From Ptiloglossa arizonensis (Eukaryota; Arthropoda; Insecta; Hymenoptera; Colletidae): a stretch of DNA of 64,000 nucleotides. The stretch covers positions 372,001-436,000 of the forward strand of contig NW_027478717.1 in the NCBI RefSeq assembly GCF_051014685.1, in the 5' to 3' direction. The notes below the pieces were generated by a model, which worked only from the letters and a program-made list of their open reading frames with translations, was not told where the DNA came from and did not search any database. Shown here in pieces: positions 38,386 through 51,037 of the stretch; the first letter of the stretch is position 1; the number at the start of each line of letters is the position of its first letter. A program made the translations under genes and the position numbers.

Positions 38386-41300
38386 GCACATGCAGTTGCA
38401 ATCGGGCGAGTTTCTGCTTTCAGACACAGCAGGAATTTTTGTGATAGATCAAAACGTTCGCGAGATATGGGAGTTTGAATCTAAGAAATGGTTGAGAAGA
38501 CAACAAATTTTTCGCACATCTCCTGCTCGAAACGCTTAATCAGAATGGCCTAGGGGAAAAACACACATGCCGTTGTAATCGGGCGAGTTTCTACTTTTAG
38601 ATGCAAGAGGAATTTGTGGGTTTGGTGAATCCGTTCGCGAGATGTGGGAGTTTGAAGCTAGGATATAGTTGAGAATGCAACAAATTTTTCGCACTTCTGC
38701 TGCTCCAAATGCTTAACCAGAATGGCTTAGGGAAAAAATACACATACCTTTGTAATCGGTCGACTTTCTACATTCAGACGCAACAGGAATTTTCGGGTTT
38801 GATCAATCCGTTCGCGAGATATGGGAGTTTGAATCTAAGAAATGGTTGCAAAGACAACAAATTTTTCGCACTTCTGCTGCTCCGGACGCTTAACCAGAAT
38901 GGCCTAGGAAAAAAATACACATACCGTTGTAATCGGGCGAGTTTCTACTGCCAGACGCAACAGGAATTTTTGGGATTTGTCAAACCGTTCGCGAGATATG
39001 GGAGTTTGAATCTAAGAAATGCTTGAGAAGACAACAAATTTTGCGCAATTCTGCTGTCCCAAACGCTTAACCAGAATAGCCTAGGGAAAAAATACACATA
39101 CCGTTGTAATCGGGCGAGTTTCTACTTTCAGATGCAAGAGGAATTTTTGTGTTTGGTCAATCCGTTCGCGAGATATGGGAGTTTGAAGCTAAGAAATGGT
39201 TGAGAAGGCTACAAATTTTGCGCAATTCTGATGCTCCAAATGCTTAACCAGAATGGCCTAGGGAAGAAAATACACATACCGTTGTAATCGGTCGAGTTTC
39301 TACTTTCAGACGCAACAGGAATTTTTCGGTTTCGTCAATCCGTTCGCGAGATATGGGAGTTTGAAGGTAAGAAATGGTTGAGAAGGCCACAAATTTTGCG
39401 CAATTCTGATGCTCCAAACGCTTAACCAGAATGGCCTAGGGAAAAAAAACACATACCGTTGTAATCGGGCGAGTTTCTACTTTCAGATGCAAGAGGAATT
39501 TTTGTGTTTGGTCAATCCGTTCGCGAGATATGGGAGTTTGAAGCTAAGAAATGGTTGAGAAGGCTACAAATTTTGCGCAATTCTGATGCTCCAAACGCTT
39601 AACCAGAATGCCTAGGGAAAAAATACACATACCGTTGTAATCGGGCGAGTTTCTACTTACAGACGCAATAGGAATTTTTGGGTTTGGTTAATCCGTTCGC
39701 GAGATATGGGTGTTTGAAGCTAAGAAATGGTTGAGAAGGCAACAAATTTTTCGCACTTCTGCTGCTACGAACGCTTAACCAGAATGGCCTAGGGAAAAAA
39801 TACACATACCCTTGTAATCGGTCGAGTTTCTACTTTCAGACGCAACAGGAATTTTTCGGTTTCGTCGATCCGTTCGCGAGATATGGGAGTTTGAATCTAA
39901 GAAATGGTTGAGAAGGCAACAAATTTTGCGCAACGGTGCTGTTCCAAATGCTTAAGCAGAATGGCCTAGGGAAGAAAATACACATACCGTTGTAATCGGT
40001 CGAGTTTCTACTTTCAGATGCAAGAGGAATTTTTGTGTTTGGTCAATCCGTTCGCGACATATGGGAGTTTGAAGCTAAGAAATGGTTGAGAAGGCAACAA
40101 ATTATGCGCAATTCTGATGCTCCAAACGCTCAACCAGAATGGCCTAGGGAAAAAATACACATACCGTTGTAATCGGTCGAGTTTCTACTTTCAGATGCAA
40201 GAGGAATTTTCGGGTTTGGTGAATCCGTTCGCGAGATATGGGAGTTTGAAGCTAAGAAATGGTTGCGAAGCCAACAAATTTTTCGCACTTCTGCTGCTAC
40301 GAACGCTTAACCAGGATGACCTAGGGAAAAAATGCACATACCGTTGTTATCGGGCGAGTTTCTACTGCCAGACGCAACAGGAATTTTTGGGATTTGTCAA
40401 ACCGTTCGCGAGATATGGGAGTTTGAATCTAAGAAATGCTTGAGAAGACAACAAATTTTGCGCAATTCTGCTGTCCCAAACGCTTAACCAGAATAGCCTA
40501 GGGAAAAAATACACATACCGTTGTAATCGGTCGAGTTTCTGCTTTCAGACACAGCAGGAATTTTTGTGATTGGTCATTCCGTTCGCGAGATATGGGAGTT
40601 TGAAGCTAAGGCATAGTTGAGACGGCAACAAATTTTTCGCACATCTGCTGCTCCAAATGCCTCACCAGAATGGCCTAGGGAAGAAAATACACATACCGTT
40701 GTAATCGGTCGAGTTTCTACTTTCAGACGCAACAGGAATTTTTCGGCTTGGTCAATCCGTTCGCGAGATATGGGAGTTTGAAGCTAAGAAATGGTTGAGA
40801 CGGCAACAAATTTTTCGCAATTCTGCTGCTCCGAACGCTTAACCAGAAAGGCCTAGGGAAAAAATGCACATGCCGTTGTAATCGGGCGAGTTGCTGCTTT
40901 CAGACGCAGCAGGAATTTTTGTTATTGGTCAAACGGTTCGCGAGATATGTAAGTTTGAATCTAAGAAATGGTTGAGAAGGCAACAAAATTTCCGCAATTC
41001 TGCTGTTCCAAACGCTTAACCAGAATGGCCTAGGGAAAAAATACACATACCGTTGTAATCGGTCGAGTTCCTACTTTCAGACGCAACAGGAATTTTTGGG
41101 TTTGGTCAATCCGTTCGCGAAATATGGGAGTTTGAAGCTAAGAAATGGTTGAGAAGGCTACAAATTTTTCGCACTTCTGCTGCTCCGAACGCTTAACCAG
41201 GATGGCCTAGGGAAAAAATACACATACCGTTGTTATCGGGCGAGTTTCTACTGCCAGACGCAACAGGAACTTTTGGGTTTGGTCAATCCGTTCGCGAGAT

Positions 41301-42900
41301 ATGGGAGTTTGAAGCTAAGAAATGGTTGAGAAGGCAACAAATTTTGCGCAATTCTGCTGTTCCAAACGCTTAACCAGAATGGCCTAGGGAAAAAATACAC
41401 ATATCGTTGTAATCGGGCGAGTTTCTACTTTCAGATGCAAGAGGAATTTTTGTGTTTGGTCAATCCGTTCGCGACATATGGGAGTTTGAAGCTAAGAAAT
41501 GGTTGAGAAGGCAACAAATTTTGCGCAATTCTGATGCTCCAAACGCTCAACCAGAATGGCCTAGGGAAAAAATACACATACCGTTGTAATCGGTCGAGTT
41601 TCTAGTTTCAGACGCAACAGGAATTTTTCGGTTTCGTCAATCCGTTCGCGAGATATGGAAGTTTGAAGCTAAGAAATGGTTGAGAAGACAACAAATTTTT
41701 CGCAATTCTGCTGTTCGAAACTCTTAATCAGAATGGCCTAGGGGAAAAACACACATACCGTTGTAATCGGGCATGTTTCTACTTTTAGATGCAAGAGGAA
41801 TTTTTGGGTTTGATCAATCCGTTCGCGAGATATGGGAGTTTGAAGCTAAGAAATGGTTGAGAAGGCAACAAATTTTTCGCAATTCTGCTGTTCCAAACGC
41901 TTAACCAGAATGGCATAGGGAAAAAATACAGATACCGTTGTAATCCGGCGAGTTTCTACTTTCAGATGCAAGAGGAATTTTCGGGTTTGGTGAATCCGTT
42001 CGCGAGATATGGGAGTTTGAAGCTAAGAAATAGTTGCGAAGCCAACAAATTTTTCGCACTTCTGCTGCTACGAACGCTTAACCAGAATGACCTACGGAAA
42101 AAATACACATACCGTTGTTATCGGGCGAGTTTCTACTGCCAGACGCAACAGGAATTTTTGGGATTTGTCAAACCGTTCGCGAGATATGGGAGTTTGAATC
42201 TAAGAAATGCTTGAGAAGACAACAAATTTTGCGCAATTCTGCTGTCCCAAACGCTTAACCAGAATAGCCTAGGGAAAAAATACACATACCGTTGTAATCG
42301 GTCGAGTTTCTGCTTTCAGACACAGCAGGAATTTTTGTGATTGGTCATTCCGTTCGCGAGATATGGGAGTTTGAAGCTAAGGAATGGTTGAGACGGCAAC
42401 AAATCTTTCGCAATTCTGCTGCTCCAAATGCTTAACCAGAATGGCCTAGGGAAGAAACTACACATACCGTTGTAATCGGTCGAGTTTCTACTTTCAGATG
42501 CAGAAGGAATTTTTAGGTTTGGTCAATCCGTTCGCGAGATATGGGAGTTTGAAGCTAAGAATTGGTTGAGAAGGCAACAAATTTTTCGCACTTCTGCTGC
42601 TCCAAATGCTTAACCAGAATGGCCTAGGGAAAAAATACACATACCGTTGCAATCGGTCGAGTTTCTACTTTCAGACACAGCAGGAATTTTTCGGTTTCGT
42701 CAATCCGTTCGCGAGATATGGGAGTTTGAAGCTAAGAAATGGTTGAGACGGCAACAAATTTTTCGCAATTCTGCTGCTCCGAACGCTTAACCAGAATGGC
42801 CTAGGGAAGAAATACACATACCTTTGTAATCGGGCAAGTTTCTACTTTCAGACGCAACAGGAATTTTTCGGTTTCGTCAATCCGTTCGCGAGATATGGGA
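38386..42900 (+). repeat. Domain III, distal mosaic
   Basis: Begins with the partial repeat of the 3,545-bp unit, then alternates blocks seen elsewhere. One variant, GGTCATTCCGTTC, recurs at about 40,570 and 42,345. The AACGCTCAACCAG variant (40,124 and 41,542) marks two related blocks. No gene was seen. Confidence 0.7.
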
Positions 42901-45900
42901 GTTTGAAGCTAAGAAATGGTTGCAAAGGCAACAAATTTTTCGCACTTCTGTGGCACCAAGCGCTTAACCAGAATGGCCTAGGGAAAAAATACACATACCG
43001 TTGTAATCGGGCGAGTTTCTACTTTCAGATGCAGGAGGAATTTTTGGGTGTGATCAATCCATTCGCGAGATATGGGAGTTCGAAGCTAAGAAATGGTTGA
43101 GAAGGCAACAAATTTTTCGCAGATCTGTTGCTCCGGACGCTTAACCAGAATGGCCTAGGAAAAAAATACACATACCGTTGTAATCGGGCGAACTTCTACT
43201 TTCAGATGCATCAGGAATTTTTGGGATTGGTCAATCCGTTCGCGAGATATGGTAGTTTGAATCTAAGAAATGGTTGAGAAGACAACAAATTTTTCCCACT
43301 TCTGCTGCTCCGAACGCTTAACCAGAATGGCCTAGGGAAAAAATACACATACCGTTGTAATCGGGCGAGTTTCTACTTTCAGACGCAACAGGAATTTTTG
43401 GGTTTGGTTAATCCGTTCGCGAGATATGGGAGTTTGAAGCTAAGAAATGGTTGCGAAGACAACAAATTTTTCGCAATTCCGCTGCTCCGAACGCTTAACC
43501 AGAATGGCCTAGGGATAAAATACACATACCGTTGTAATCGGTCGAGTTTCTACTTTCAGACGCAACAGGAAGTTTTGGGTGTGGTCAATCCGTTCGCGAG
43601 ATATGGGAGTTTGAAGCTAAGAAATGGTTGCGAAGACAACAAATTTTTCGCAATTCCGCTGCTCCGAACGCTTAACCAGAATGGCCTAGGGAAAAAATAC
43701 ACATACCGTTGTAATCGGGCGCGTTTCTACTGCCAGACGCAACAGGAATTTTTGGGTTTGGTCAATCCGTTCGCGAGATATGGGATTTTGAAGCTAAGAA
43801 ATGGTTGCGAAGACAACTAATTTTTCGCAATTCTGCTGCTCCGAACGCTTAACCAGAATGTTCTAGGGAAAAAATACACATACCGTTGTAATCGGGCGAG
43901 TTTCTACTGCCAGACCCAACAGGAATTTTTGGGTTTGGTGAATCCGTTCGCGAGATATGGGAGTTTGAAGCTAAGAAATGGTTGAGAAGGCAACAGATTT
44001 TGCGCAATTCTGCTGTTCTGAACGCTTAACCAGAATGGCCTAGGGAAAAAATACACATACCGTTGTAATCGGGCGAGTTTATACTTTCAGATGCAAGAGG
44101 AATTTTCGGGTTTAGTGTATCCGTTCGCGAGATTTGCGAGCTTGAAGCTAAGAAATGGTTGAGAAGGCAACAAATTTTTCGCACTTCTGCTGCTCCAAAT
44201 GCTTAACCAGAATGGCCTAGGGATAAAATAAACATACCGTTGTAATCGGTCGAGTTTCTACTTTCAGACGCAACAGGAAGTTTTGGGTGTGGTCAATCGG
44301 TTCGCGAGATATGGGGGTTTGAAGCTAAGAAATGGTTGCGAAGACAACAAATCTTTCGCACTTCTGCTGCTCCGAACGCTTAACCAGAATGGCCTAGAGA
44401 TAAAATGCACATGCCTTTGTAATCGGGCGTGTTTCTGCTTTCAGACGCAGCAGGAACTTTTGTGATTGGTCAAACCGTTCGCGAGATATGGGAGGTTGAA
44501 TCTAAGAAATGGTTGAGAAGACAAAAATTTTTCGCACATCTGCTGCTCGAAACGCTTAATCAGAATGGCCTAGGGGAAAAACATACATACCGTTGTAATC
44601 GGGCGAGTTTCTACTTTTAGATGCAGGAGGAATTTTTGGGTTTGTTGAATCCGTTCGCGAGATATGGGAGTTTGAAGCTAAGATATGGTTGCGAAGACCA
44701 CAAATTTTTGGCACTTCAGCTGCTCCGAACGCTTAACCAGAATGGCCTAGGGAAAAAGTACACACACCGTTGAAATCGGGCGAGTTTCTACTTTCAGATG
44801 CAAGAGGAACTTTTGTGATTGGTCAAACCGTTCGCGAGATATGGGAGTTTGAATCTAAGAAATGGTTGAGAAGACAACAAATTTTTCGCACTTCTGCTGC
44901 TCCAAACGCTTAACCAGGATGGTCTAGGGAAAAAATACGCATACCGTTGTAATCGGGCGAGTTTCTACTTTCAGACGCAACAGGAATTTTTGGGTTTGGT
45001 CAATCCGTTCGCGAGATATGGCAGTTTGAAGCTAAGAAATGTTTGCGAAGACAACATATTTTTCGCAATTCCGCTGCTCCGAACCCTTAACCAGAATGGC
45101 CTAGGGCAAAAATACACATACCGTTGTAATCGGGCGAGTTTCTACTTTCAGATGCAAGAGGAATTTTCGGGTTTAGTGAATCCGTTCGCGAGATATGCGA
45201 GTTTGAAGCTGAGAAATGGTTGCGAAGACAACAAATTTTTCTCACTTCTGCTGCTCCGAACGCTTAACCAGAATGGCCTAGGGAAAAAATACACATACCG
45301 TTGTAATCGGGCGAGTTTCTACTGTCAGACGCAACAGGAATTTTTGGGTTTGGTCAATCCGTTCGCGAGATATGGTCGTTTGAAGCTAGGAAATGGTTGA
45401 GAAGACAACAAATTTTTCGCAATTCTGCTGCTCGAAACGCTTAATCAGAATGGTCTAGGGAAAAAATACGCATACCGTTCTAATCGGGCGAGTTTCTACT
45501 TTCAGACGCAACAGGAATTTTTGGGTTTGGTCAATCCGTTCGCGAGATATGGGAGTTTGAAGCTAAGAAATGGTTGCGAAGACAACAAATTTTTCGCAAT
45601 TCCGCTGCTCCGAACGCTTAACCAGAATGGCCTAGGGAAAAAATACACATACCGTTGTAATCGGGCGTGTTTCTGCTTTCAGACGCAGCAGGAATTTTTG
45701 TGATTGTTCAAACCGTTCGCGAGATATGGGAGTTTGAATCTAAGAAATGGTTGAGAAGACAACAAATTTTTCGCACATCTGCTGCTCGAAACGCTTAATC
45801 AGAATGGCTTAGGGGAAAAACACACATACCGTTGTAATCGGGCGAGTTTCTACTTTTAGATGCAAGAGGAATTTTTGGGTTTGGTGAATCCGTTCGCGAG

Positions 45901-45912
45901 ATATGGGTGTTT
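42901..45912 (+). repeat. Domain IV, proximal run with TTGCGAAG monomers
   Basis: Adjacent monomers carry TTGCGAAGAC in place of TTGAGAAGAC, and often CCGCTGCTCCGAACGC. The substitution removes the in-frame TGA present in most monomers, so the longest open frames of the window fall here (43,398-43,820 and 44,990-45,400). Their translation is 59-residue satellite periodicity, not a protein family. Confidence 0.75.
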
Positions 45913-48563
45913 GAAGGTAAGAAATGGTTGAGAAGGCAACAGATTTTGCGCAATTCTGCTGTTCTGAACGCTTAACCAGAATGGCCTAGGGAAAAAATAC
46001 ACATACCGTTGTAATCGGGCGAGTTTCTACTTTCAGATGCAAGAGGAATTTTCGGGTTTAGTGAATCCGTTTGCGAGATATGCGAGTTTGAAGCTAGGAA
46101 ATGGTTGAGAAGGCAACAAATTTTTCGCAATTCTGCTGCTCCAAATGCTTAACCAGAATGGCCTAGGGATAAAATACACATACCGTTGTAATCGGTCGAC
46201 TTTCTACTTTCAGACGCAACAGGAAGTTTTGGGTGTGGTCAATCGGTTCGCGAGATATGGGGTTTGAAGCTAAGAAATGGTTGCGAAAACAACAAATCCT
46301 TCGCACTTCTGCTGCTCCGAACGCTTAACCAGAATGGCTTAGGGAAAAAATACACATACCGTTGTAATCGGGCGAGTTTCTACTGCCAGACGCAACAGGA
46401 ATTTTTGGGATTGACGTTCGCGAGATATGGGAGTTTGAAGCTAAGAAATGGTTGAGAAGGCAACAAATTTTTCGCAATTCTGCTGTTCCAAACGCTTAAC
46501 CAGAATGGACTAGGGGCAAAATACACATACCGTTGTGATCGGGCGAGTCTCTACTTTCAGATGCAAGAGGAATTTTCGGGTTCGGTGAATCCGTTCGCGA
46601 GATATGCGAGTTTGAAGCTAAGAAATGGTTGAGAAGGCAACAAATTTTTCGCAATTCTGCTGCTCCGAACGCTTAACCAGAATGGCCTAGGGAAAAAAAT
46701 ACACATACCGTTGTTATCGGGCGAGTTTCTACTGCCAGACGCAACAGGAACTTTTGGGTTTGGTCAATCCGTTCGCGAGATATGGAAGCTTGAAGCTAAG
46801 AAATGGTTGAGAAGACAACAAATTTTTCGCAAATCTTCTGCTCCAAACGCTTAACCAGAATGGCCTAGGGAAAAAATGCACATGCAGTTGCAATCGGGCG
46901 AGTTTCTGCTTTCAGACACAGCAGGAATTTTTGTGATTGGTCAAACCGTTCGCGAGATATGGGAGTTTGAATCTAAGAAATGGTTGAGAAGACAACAAAT
47001 TTTTTGCACTTCTCCTGCTCGAAACGCTTAATCCGAATGGCCTAGGGGAAAAACACACATGCCGTTGTAATCGGGCGAGTTTCTACTTTTAGATGCAAGA
47101 GGAATTTTTGGGTTTGGTGAATCCGTTCGCGAGATGTGGGAGTTTGAAGCTAGGATATAGTTGAGAAAGCAACAAATTTTTCGCACTTCTGCTGCTCCAA
47201 ACGCTTAACCAGAATGGCCTAGGGAAAAAATACACATACCGTTGTAATCGGGCGAGCTTCTACTTTCAGATGCAGCAGGAATTTTTGGGATTGGTCAAAC
47301 CGTTCGCGAGATATGGGAGGTTGAATCTAAGAAATGGTTGAGAAGACAACAAATTTTTCGCACTTCTGCTGTTCGAAACTCTTAATCAGAATGGCCTAGG
47401 GGAAAAACACACATACCGTTGTAATCGGGCATGTTTCTACTTTTAGATGCAAGAGGAATTTTTGGGTTTGATCAATCCGTTCGCGAGATATGGGAGTTTG
47501 AAGCTAAGAAATGGTTGAGCAGGCAACAAATTTTTCGCAATTCTGCTGTTCCAAACGCTTAACCAGAATGGCGTAGGGAAAAAATACAGATACCGTTGTA
47601 ATCGGGCGAGTTTCTACTTTCAGATGCAAGAGGAATTTTCGGGTTTGGTGAATCCGTTCGCGAGTTATGGGAGTTTGAAGCTAAGAAATGGTTGCGAAGC
47701 CAACAAATTTTTCGCACTTCTGCTGCTACGAACGCTTAACCAGAATGGCCTAGGGAATAAAATACACATACCGTTGTTATCGGGCGAGTTTCTACTGCCA
47801 GACGCAACAGGAATTTTTGGGATTTGTCAAACCGTTCGCGAGATATGGGAGTTTGAATCTAAGAAATGCTTGAGAAGACAACAAATTTTGCGCAAATCTG
47901 CTGTCCCAAACGCTTAACCAGAATAGCCTAGGGAAAAAATACACATACCGTTGTAATCGGGCGAGTTTCTACTTTCAGATGCAACAGGAATTTTTGTGTT
48001 TGGTCAATCCGTTCGCGAGATATGGGAGTTTGAAGCTAAGAAATGGTTGAGAAGGCAACAAATTTTTCGCAATTCTGCTGCTCCAAATGCTTAACCAGAA
48101 TGGCCTAGGGAAGAAAATACACATACCCTTGTAATCGGTCGAGTTTCTACTTTCAGACGCAACAGGAATTTTTGGGTTTGGTCAATCCGTTCGCGAAATA
48201 TGGGAGTTTGAATCTAAGAAATGGTTGCCAAGACAACAAATTTTTCGCACTTCTGCTGCTCCGAACGCTTAACCAGAATGGCCTAGGGAAAAAATACACA
48301 TACCTTTGTAATCGGGCGCGTTTCTACTGTCAGACGCAATCGGAATTTTTGGGTTTGGTCAATCCGTTCGCGAGATATGGGCGCTTGAAACTAAGAAATG
48401 GTTGAGAAGACAACAATTTTTTCGCAATTCTGCTGCTCGAAACGCTTAATCAGAATGGCCTAGGGAAAAAGTACACACACCGTTGTAATCGAGCGAGTTT
48501 CTACTTTCAGATGCAAGAGGAATTTTTGGGTTTGGTGAATCCGTTCGCGAGATATGGGAGTTT
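45913..48563 (+). repeat. Domain IV HOR unit a (2,651 bp, 15 monomers)
   Basis: Starts at a GAAGGTAAGAAATGG monomer with AACAGATTTTGCGC. It matches 48,564 onward at offset 2651, then 2474 after a one-monomer loss in the second copy. Unique shared markers are TGGGGTTTGAAGC with GCGAAAACAAC (46,258 / 48,909), a 6-bp deletion giving GGGATTGACGTTCGCG (46,408 / 49,059), and GCAAATCTTCTGCTCC (46,830 / 49,481). Confidence 0.8.
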
Positions 48564-51037
48564 GAAAGTAAGAAATGGTTGAGAAGGCAACAGATTTTGC
48601 GCAATTCTGCTGTTCCGAACGCTTAACCAGAATGGCCTAGGGAAAAAATACACATGCCGTTGTAATCGGGCGAGTTTCTACTTTCAGATGCAAGAGGAAT
48701 TTTCGGGTTTAGTGAATCCGTTTGCGAGATATGCGAGTTTGAAGCTAAGAAATGGTTGAGAAGGCAACAAATTTTTCGCAATTCTGCTGCTCCAAATGCT
48801 TAACCAGAATGGCCTAGGGATAAAATACACATACCGTTGTAATCGGTCGACTTTCTACTTTCAGACGCAACAGGAAGTTTTGGGTGTGGTCAATCGGTTC
48901 GCGAGATATGGGGTTTGAAGCTAAGAAATGGTTGCGAAAACAACAAATCCTTCGCACTTCTGCTGCTCCGAACGCTTAACCAGAATGGCTTAGGGAAAAA
49001 ATACACATACCGTTGTAATCGGGCGAGTTTCTACTGCCAGACGCAACAGGAATTTTTGGGATTGACGTTCGCGAGATATGGGAGTTTGAAGCTAAGAAAT
49101 GGTTGAGAAGGCAACAAATTTTTCGCAATTCTGCTGTTCCAAACGCTTAACCAGAATGGACTAGGGGCAAAATACACATACCGTTGTGATCGGGCGAGTC
49201 TCTACTTTCAGATGCAAGAGGAATTTTCGGGTTCGGTGAATCCGTTCGCGAGATATGAGAGTTTGAAGCTAAGAAATGGTTGAGAAGGCAACAAATTTTT
49301 CGCAATTCTGCTGCTCCGAACGCTTAACCAGAATGGCCTAGGGAAAAAAATACACATACCGTTGTTATCGGGCGAGTTTCTACTGCCAGACGCAACAGGA
49401 ACTTTTGGGTTTGGTCAATCCGTTCGCGAGATATGGAAGCTTGAAGCTAAGAAATGGTTGAGAAGACAACAAATTTTTCGCAAATCTTCTGCTCCAAACG
49501 CTTAACCAGAATGGCCTAGGGAAAAAATGCACATGCAGTTGCAATCGGGCGAGTTTCTGCTTTCAGACACAGCAGGAATTTTTGCGATTGGTCAAACCGT
49601 TCGCGAGATATGGGAGTTTGAATCTAAGAAATGGTTGAGAAGACAACAAATTTTTTGCACTTCTCCTGCTCGAAACGCTTAATCCGAATGGCCTAGGGGA
49701 AAAACACACATGCCGTTGTAATCGGGCGAGTTTCTACTTTTAGATGCAAGAGGAATTTTTGGGTTGGGTGAATCCGTTCGCGAGATGTGGGAGTTTGAAG
49801 CTAGGATATAGTTGAGAAAGCAACAAATTTTTCGCACTTCTGCTGCTCCAAACGCTTAACCAGAATGGCCTAGGGAAAAAATACACATACCGTTGTAATC
49901 GGGCGAGCTTCTACTTTCAGATGCAGCAGGAATTTTTGGGATTGGTCAAACCGTTCGCGAGATATGGGAGGTTGAATTTAAGAAATGGTTGAGAAGACAA
50001 CAAATTTTTCGCAATTCTGCTGTTCCAAACGCTTAACCAGAATGGCGTAGGGAAAAAATACAGATACCGTTGTAATCGGGCGAGTTTCTACTTTCAGATG
50101 CAAGAGGAATTTTCGGGTTTGGTGAATCCGTTCGCGAGTTATGGGAGTTTGAAGCTAAGAAATGGTTGCGAAGCCAACAAATTTTTCGCACTTCTGCTGC
50201 TACGAACGCTTAACCAGAATGGCCTAGGGAATAAAATACACATACCGTTGTTATCGGGCGAGTTTCTACTGCCAGACGCAACAGGAATTTTTGGGATTTG
50301 TCAAACCGTTCGCGAGATATGGGAGTTTGAATCTAAGAAATGCTTGAGAAGACAACAAATTTTGCGCAAATCTGCTGTCCCAAACGCTTAACCAGAATAG
50401 CCTAGGGAAAAAATACACATACCGTTGTAATCGGGCGAGTTTCTACGTTCAGATGCAACAGGAATTTTTGTGTTTTGTCAATCCGTTCGCGAGATATGGG
50501 AGTTTGAAGCTAAGAAATGGTTGAGAAGGCAACAAATTTTTCGCAATTCTGCTGCTCCAAATGCTTAACCAGAATGGCCTAGGGAAGAAAATACACATAC
50601 CCTTGTAATCGGTCGAGTTTCTACTTTCAGACGCAACAGGAATTTTTGGGTTTGGTCAATCCGTTCGCGAAATATGGGAGTTTGAATGTAAGAAATGGTT
50701 GCGAAGACAACAAATTTTTCGCACTTCTGCTGCTCCGAACGCTTAACCAGAATGGCCTAGGGAAAAAATACACATACCTTTGTAATCGGGCGCGTTTCTA
50801 CTGTCAGACGCAATCGGAATTTTTGGGTTTGGTCAATCCGTTCGCGAGATATGGGCGCTTGAAGCTAAGAAATGGTTGAGAAGACAACAATTTTTTCGCA
50901 ATTCTGCTGCTCGAAACGCTTAATCAGAATGGCCTAGGGAAAAAGTACACACACCGTTGTAATCGAGCGAGTTTCTACTTTCAGATGCAAGAGGAATTTT
51001 TGGGTTTGGTGAATCCGTTCGCGAGATATGGGAGTTT
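48564..51037 (+). repeat. Domain IV HOR unit b (2,474 bp, 14 monomers)
   Basis: Copy of the preceding unit with one monomer missing. At about 49,993-50,013 the sequence passes from ACAACAAATTTTTCGC directly to AATTCTGCTGTTCC. This skips the monomer of unit a (about 47,350-47,530) that carries GTTCGAAACTC and GGGCATGTTTC. Downstream markers keep the new offset of 2474 (47,624 / 50,098 and 48,172 / 50,646). Confidence 0.8.

Noticed and set aside
43398..43820. 140-codon open frame, longest in the window
   Set aside because: It is 2.4 satellite monomers in tandem, with a 59-residue periodic translation. It lies in the same frame as dozens of shorter copies that are closed by TGA. No start context, intron or protein family is evident.
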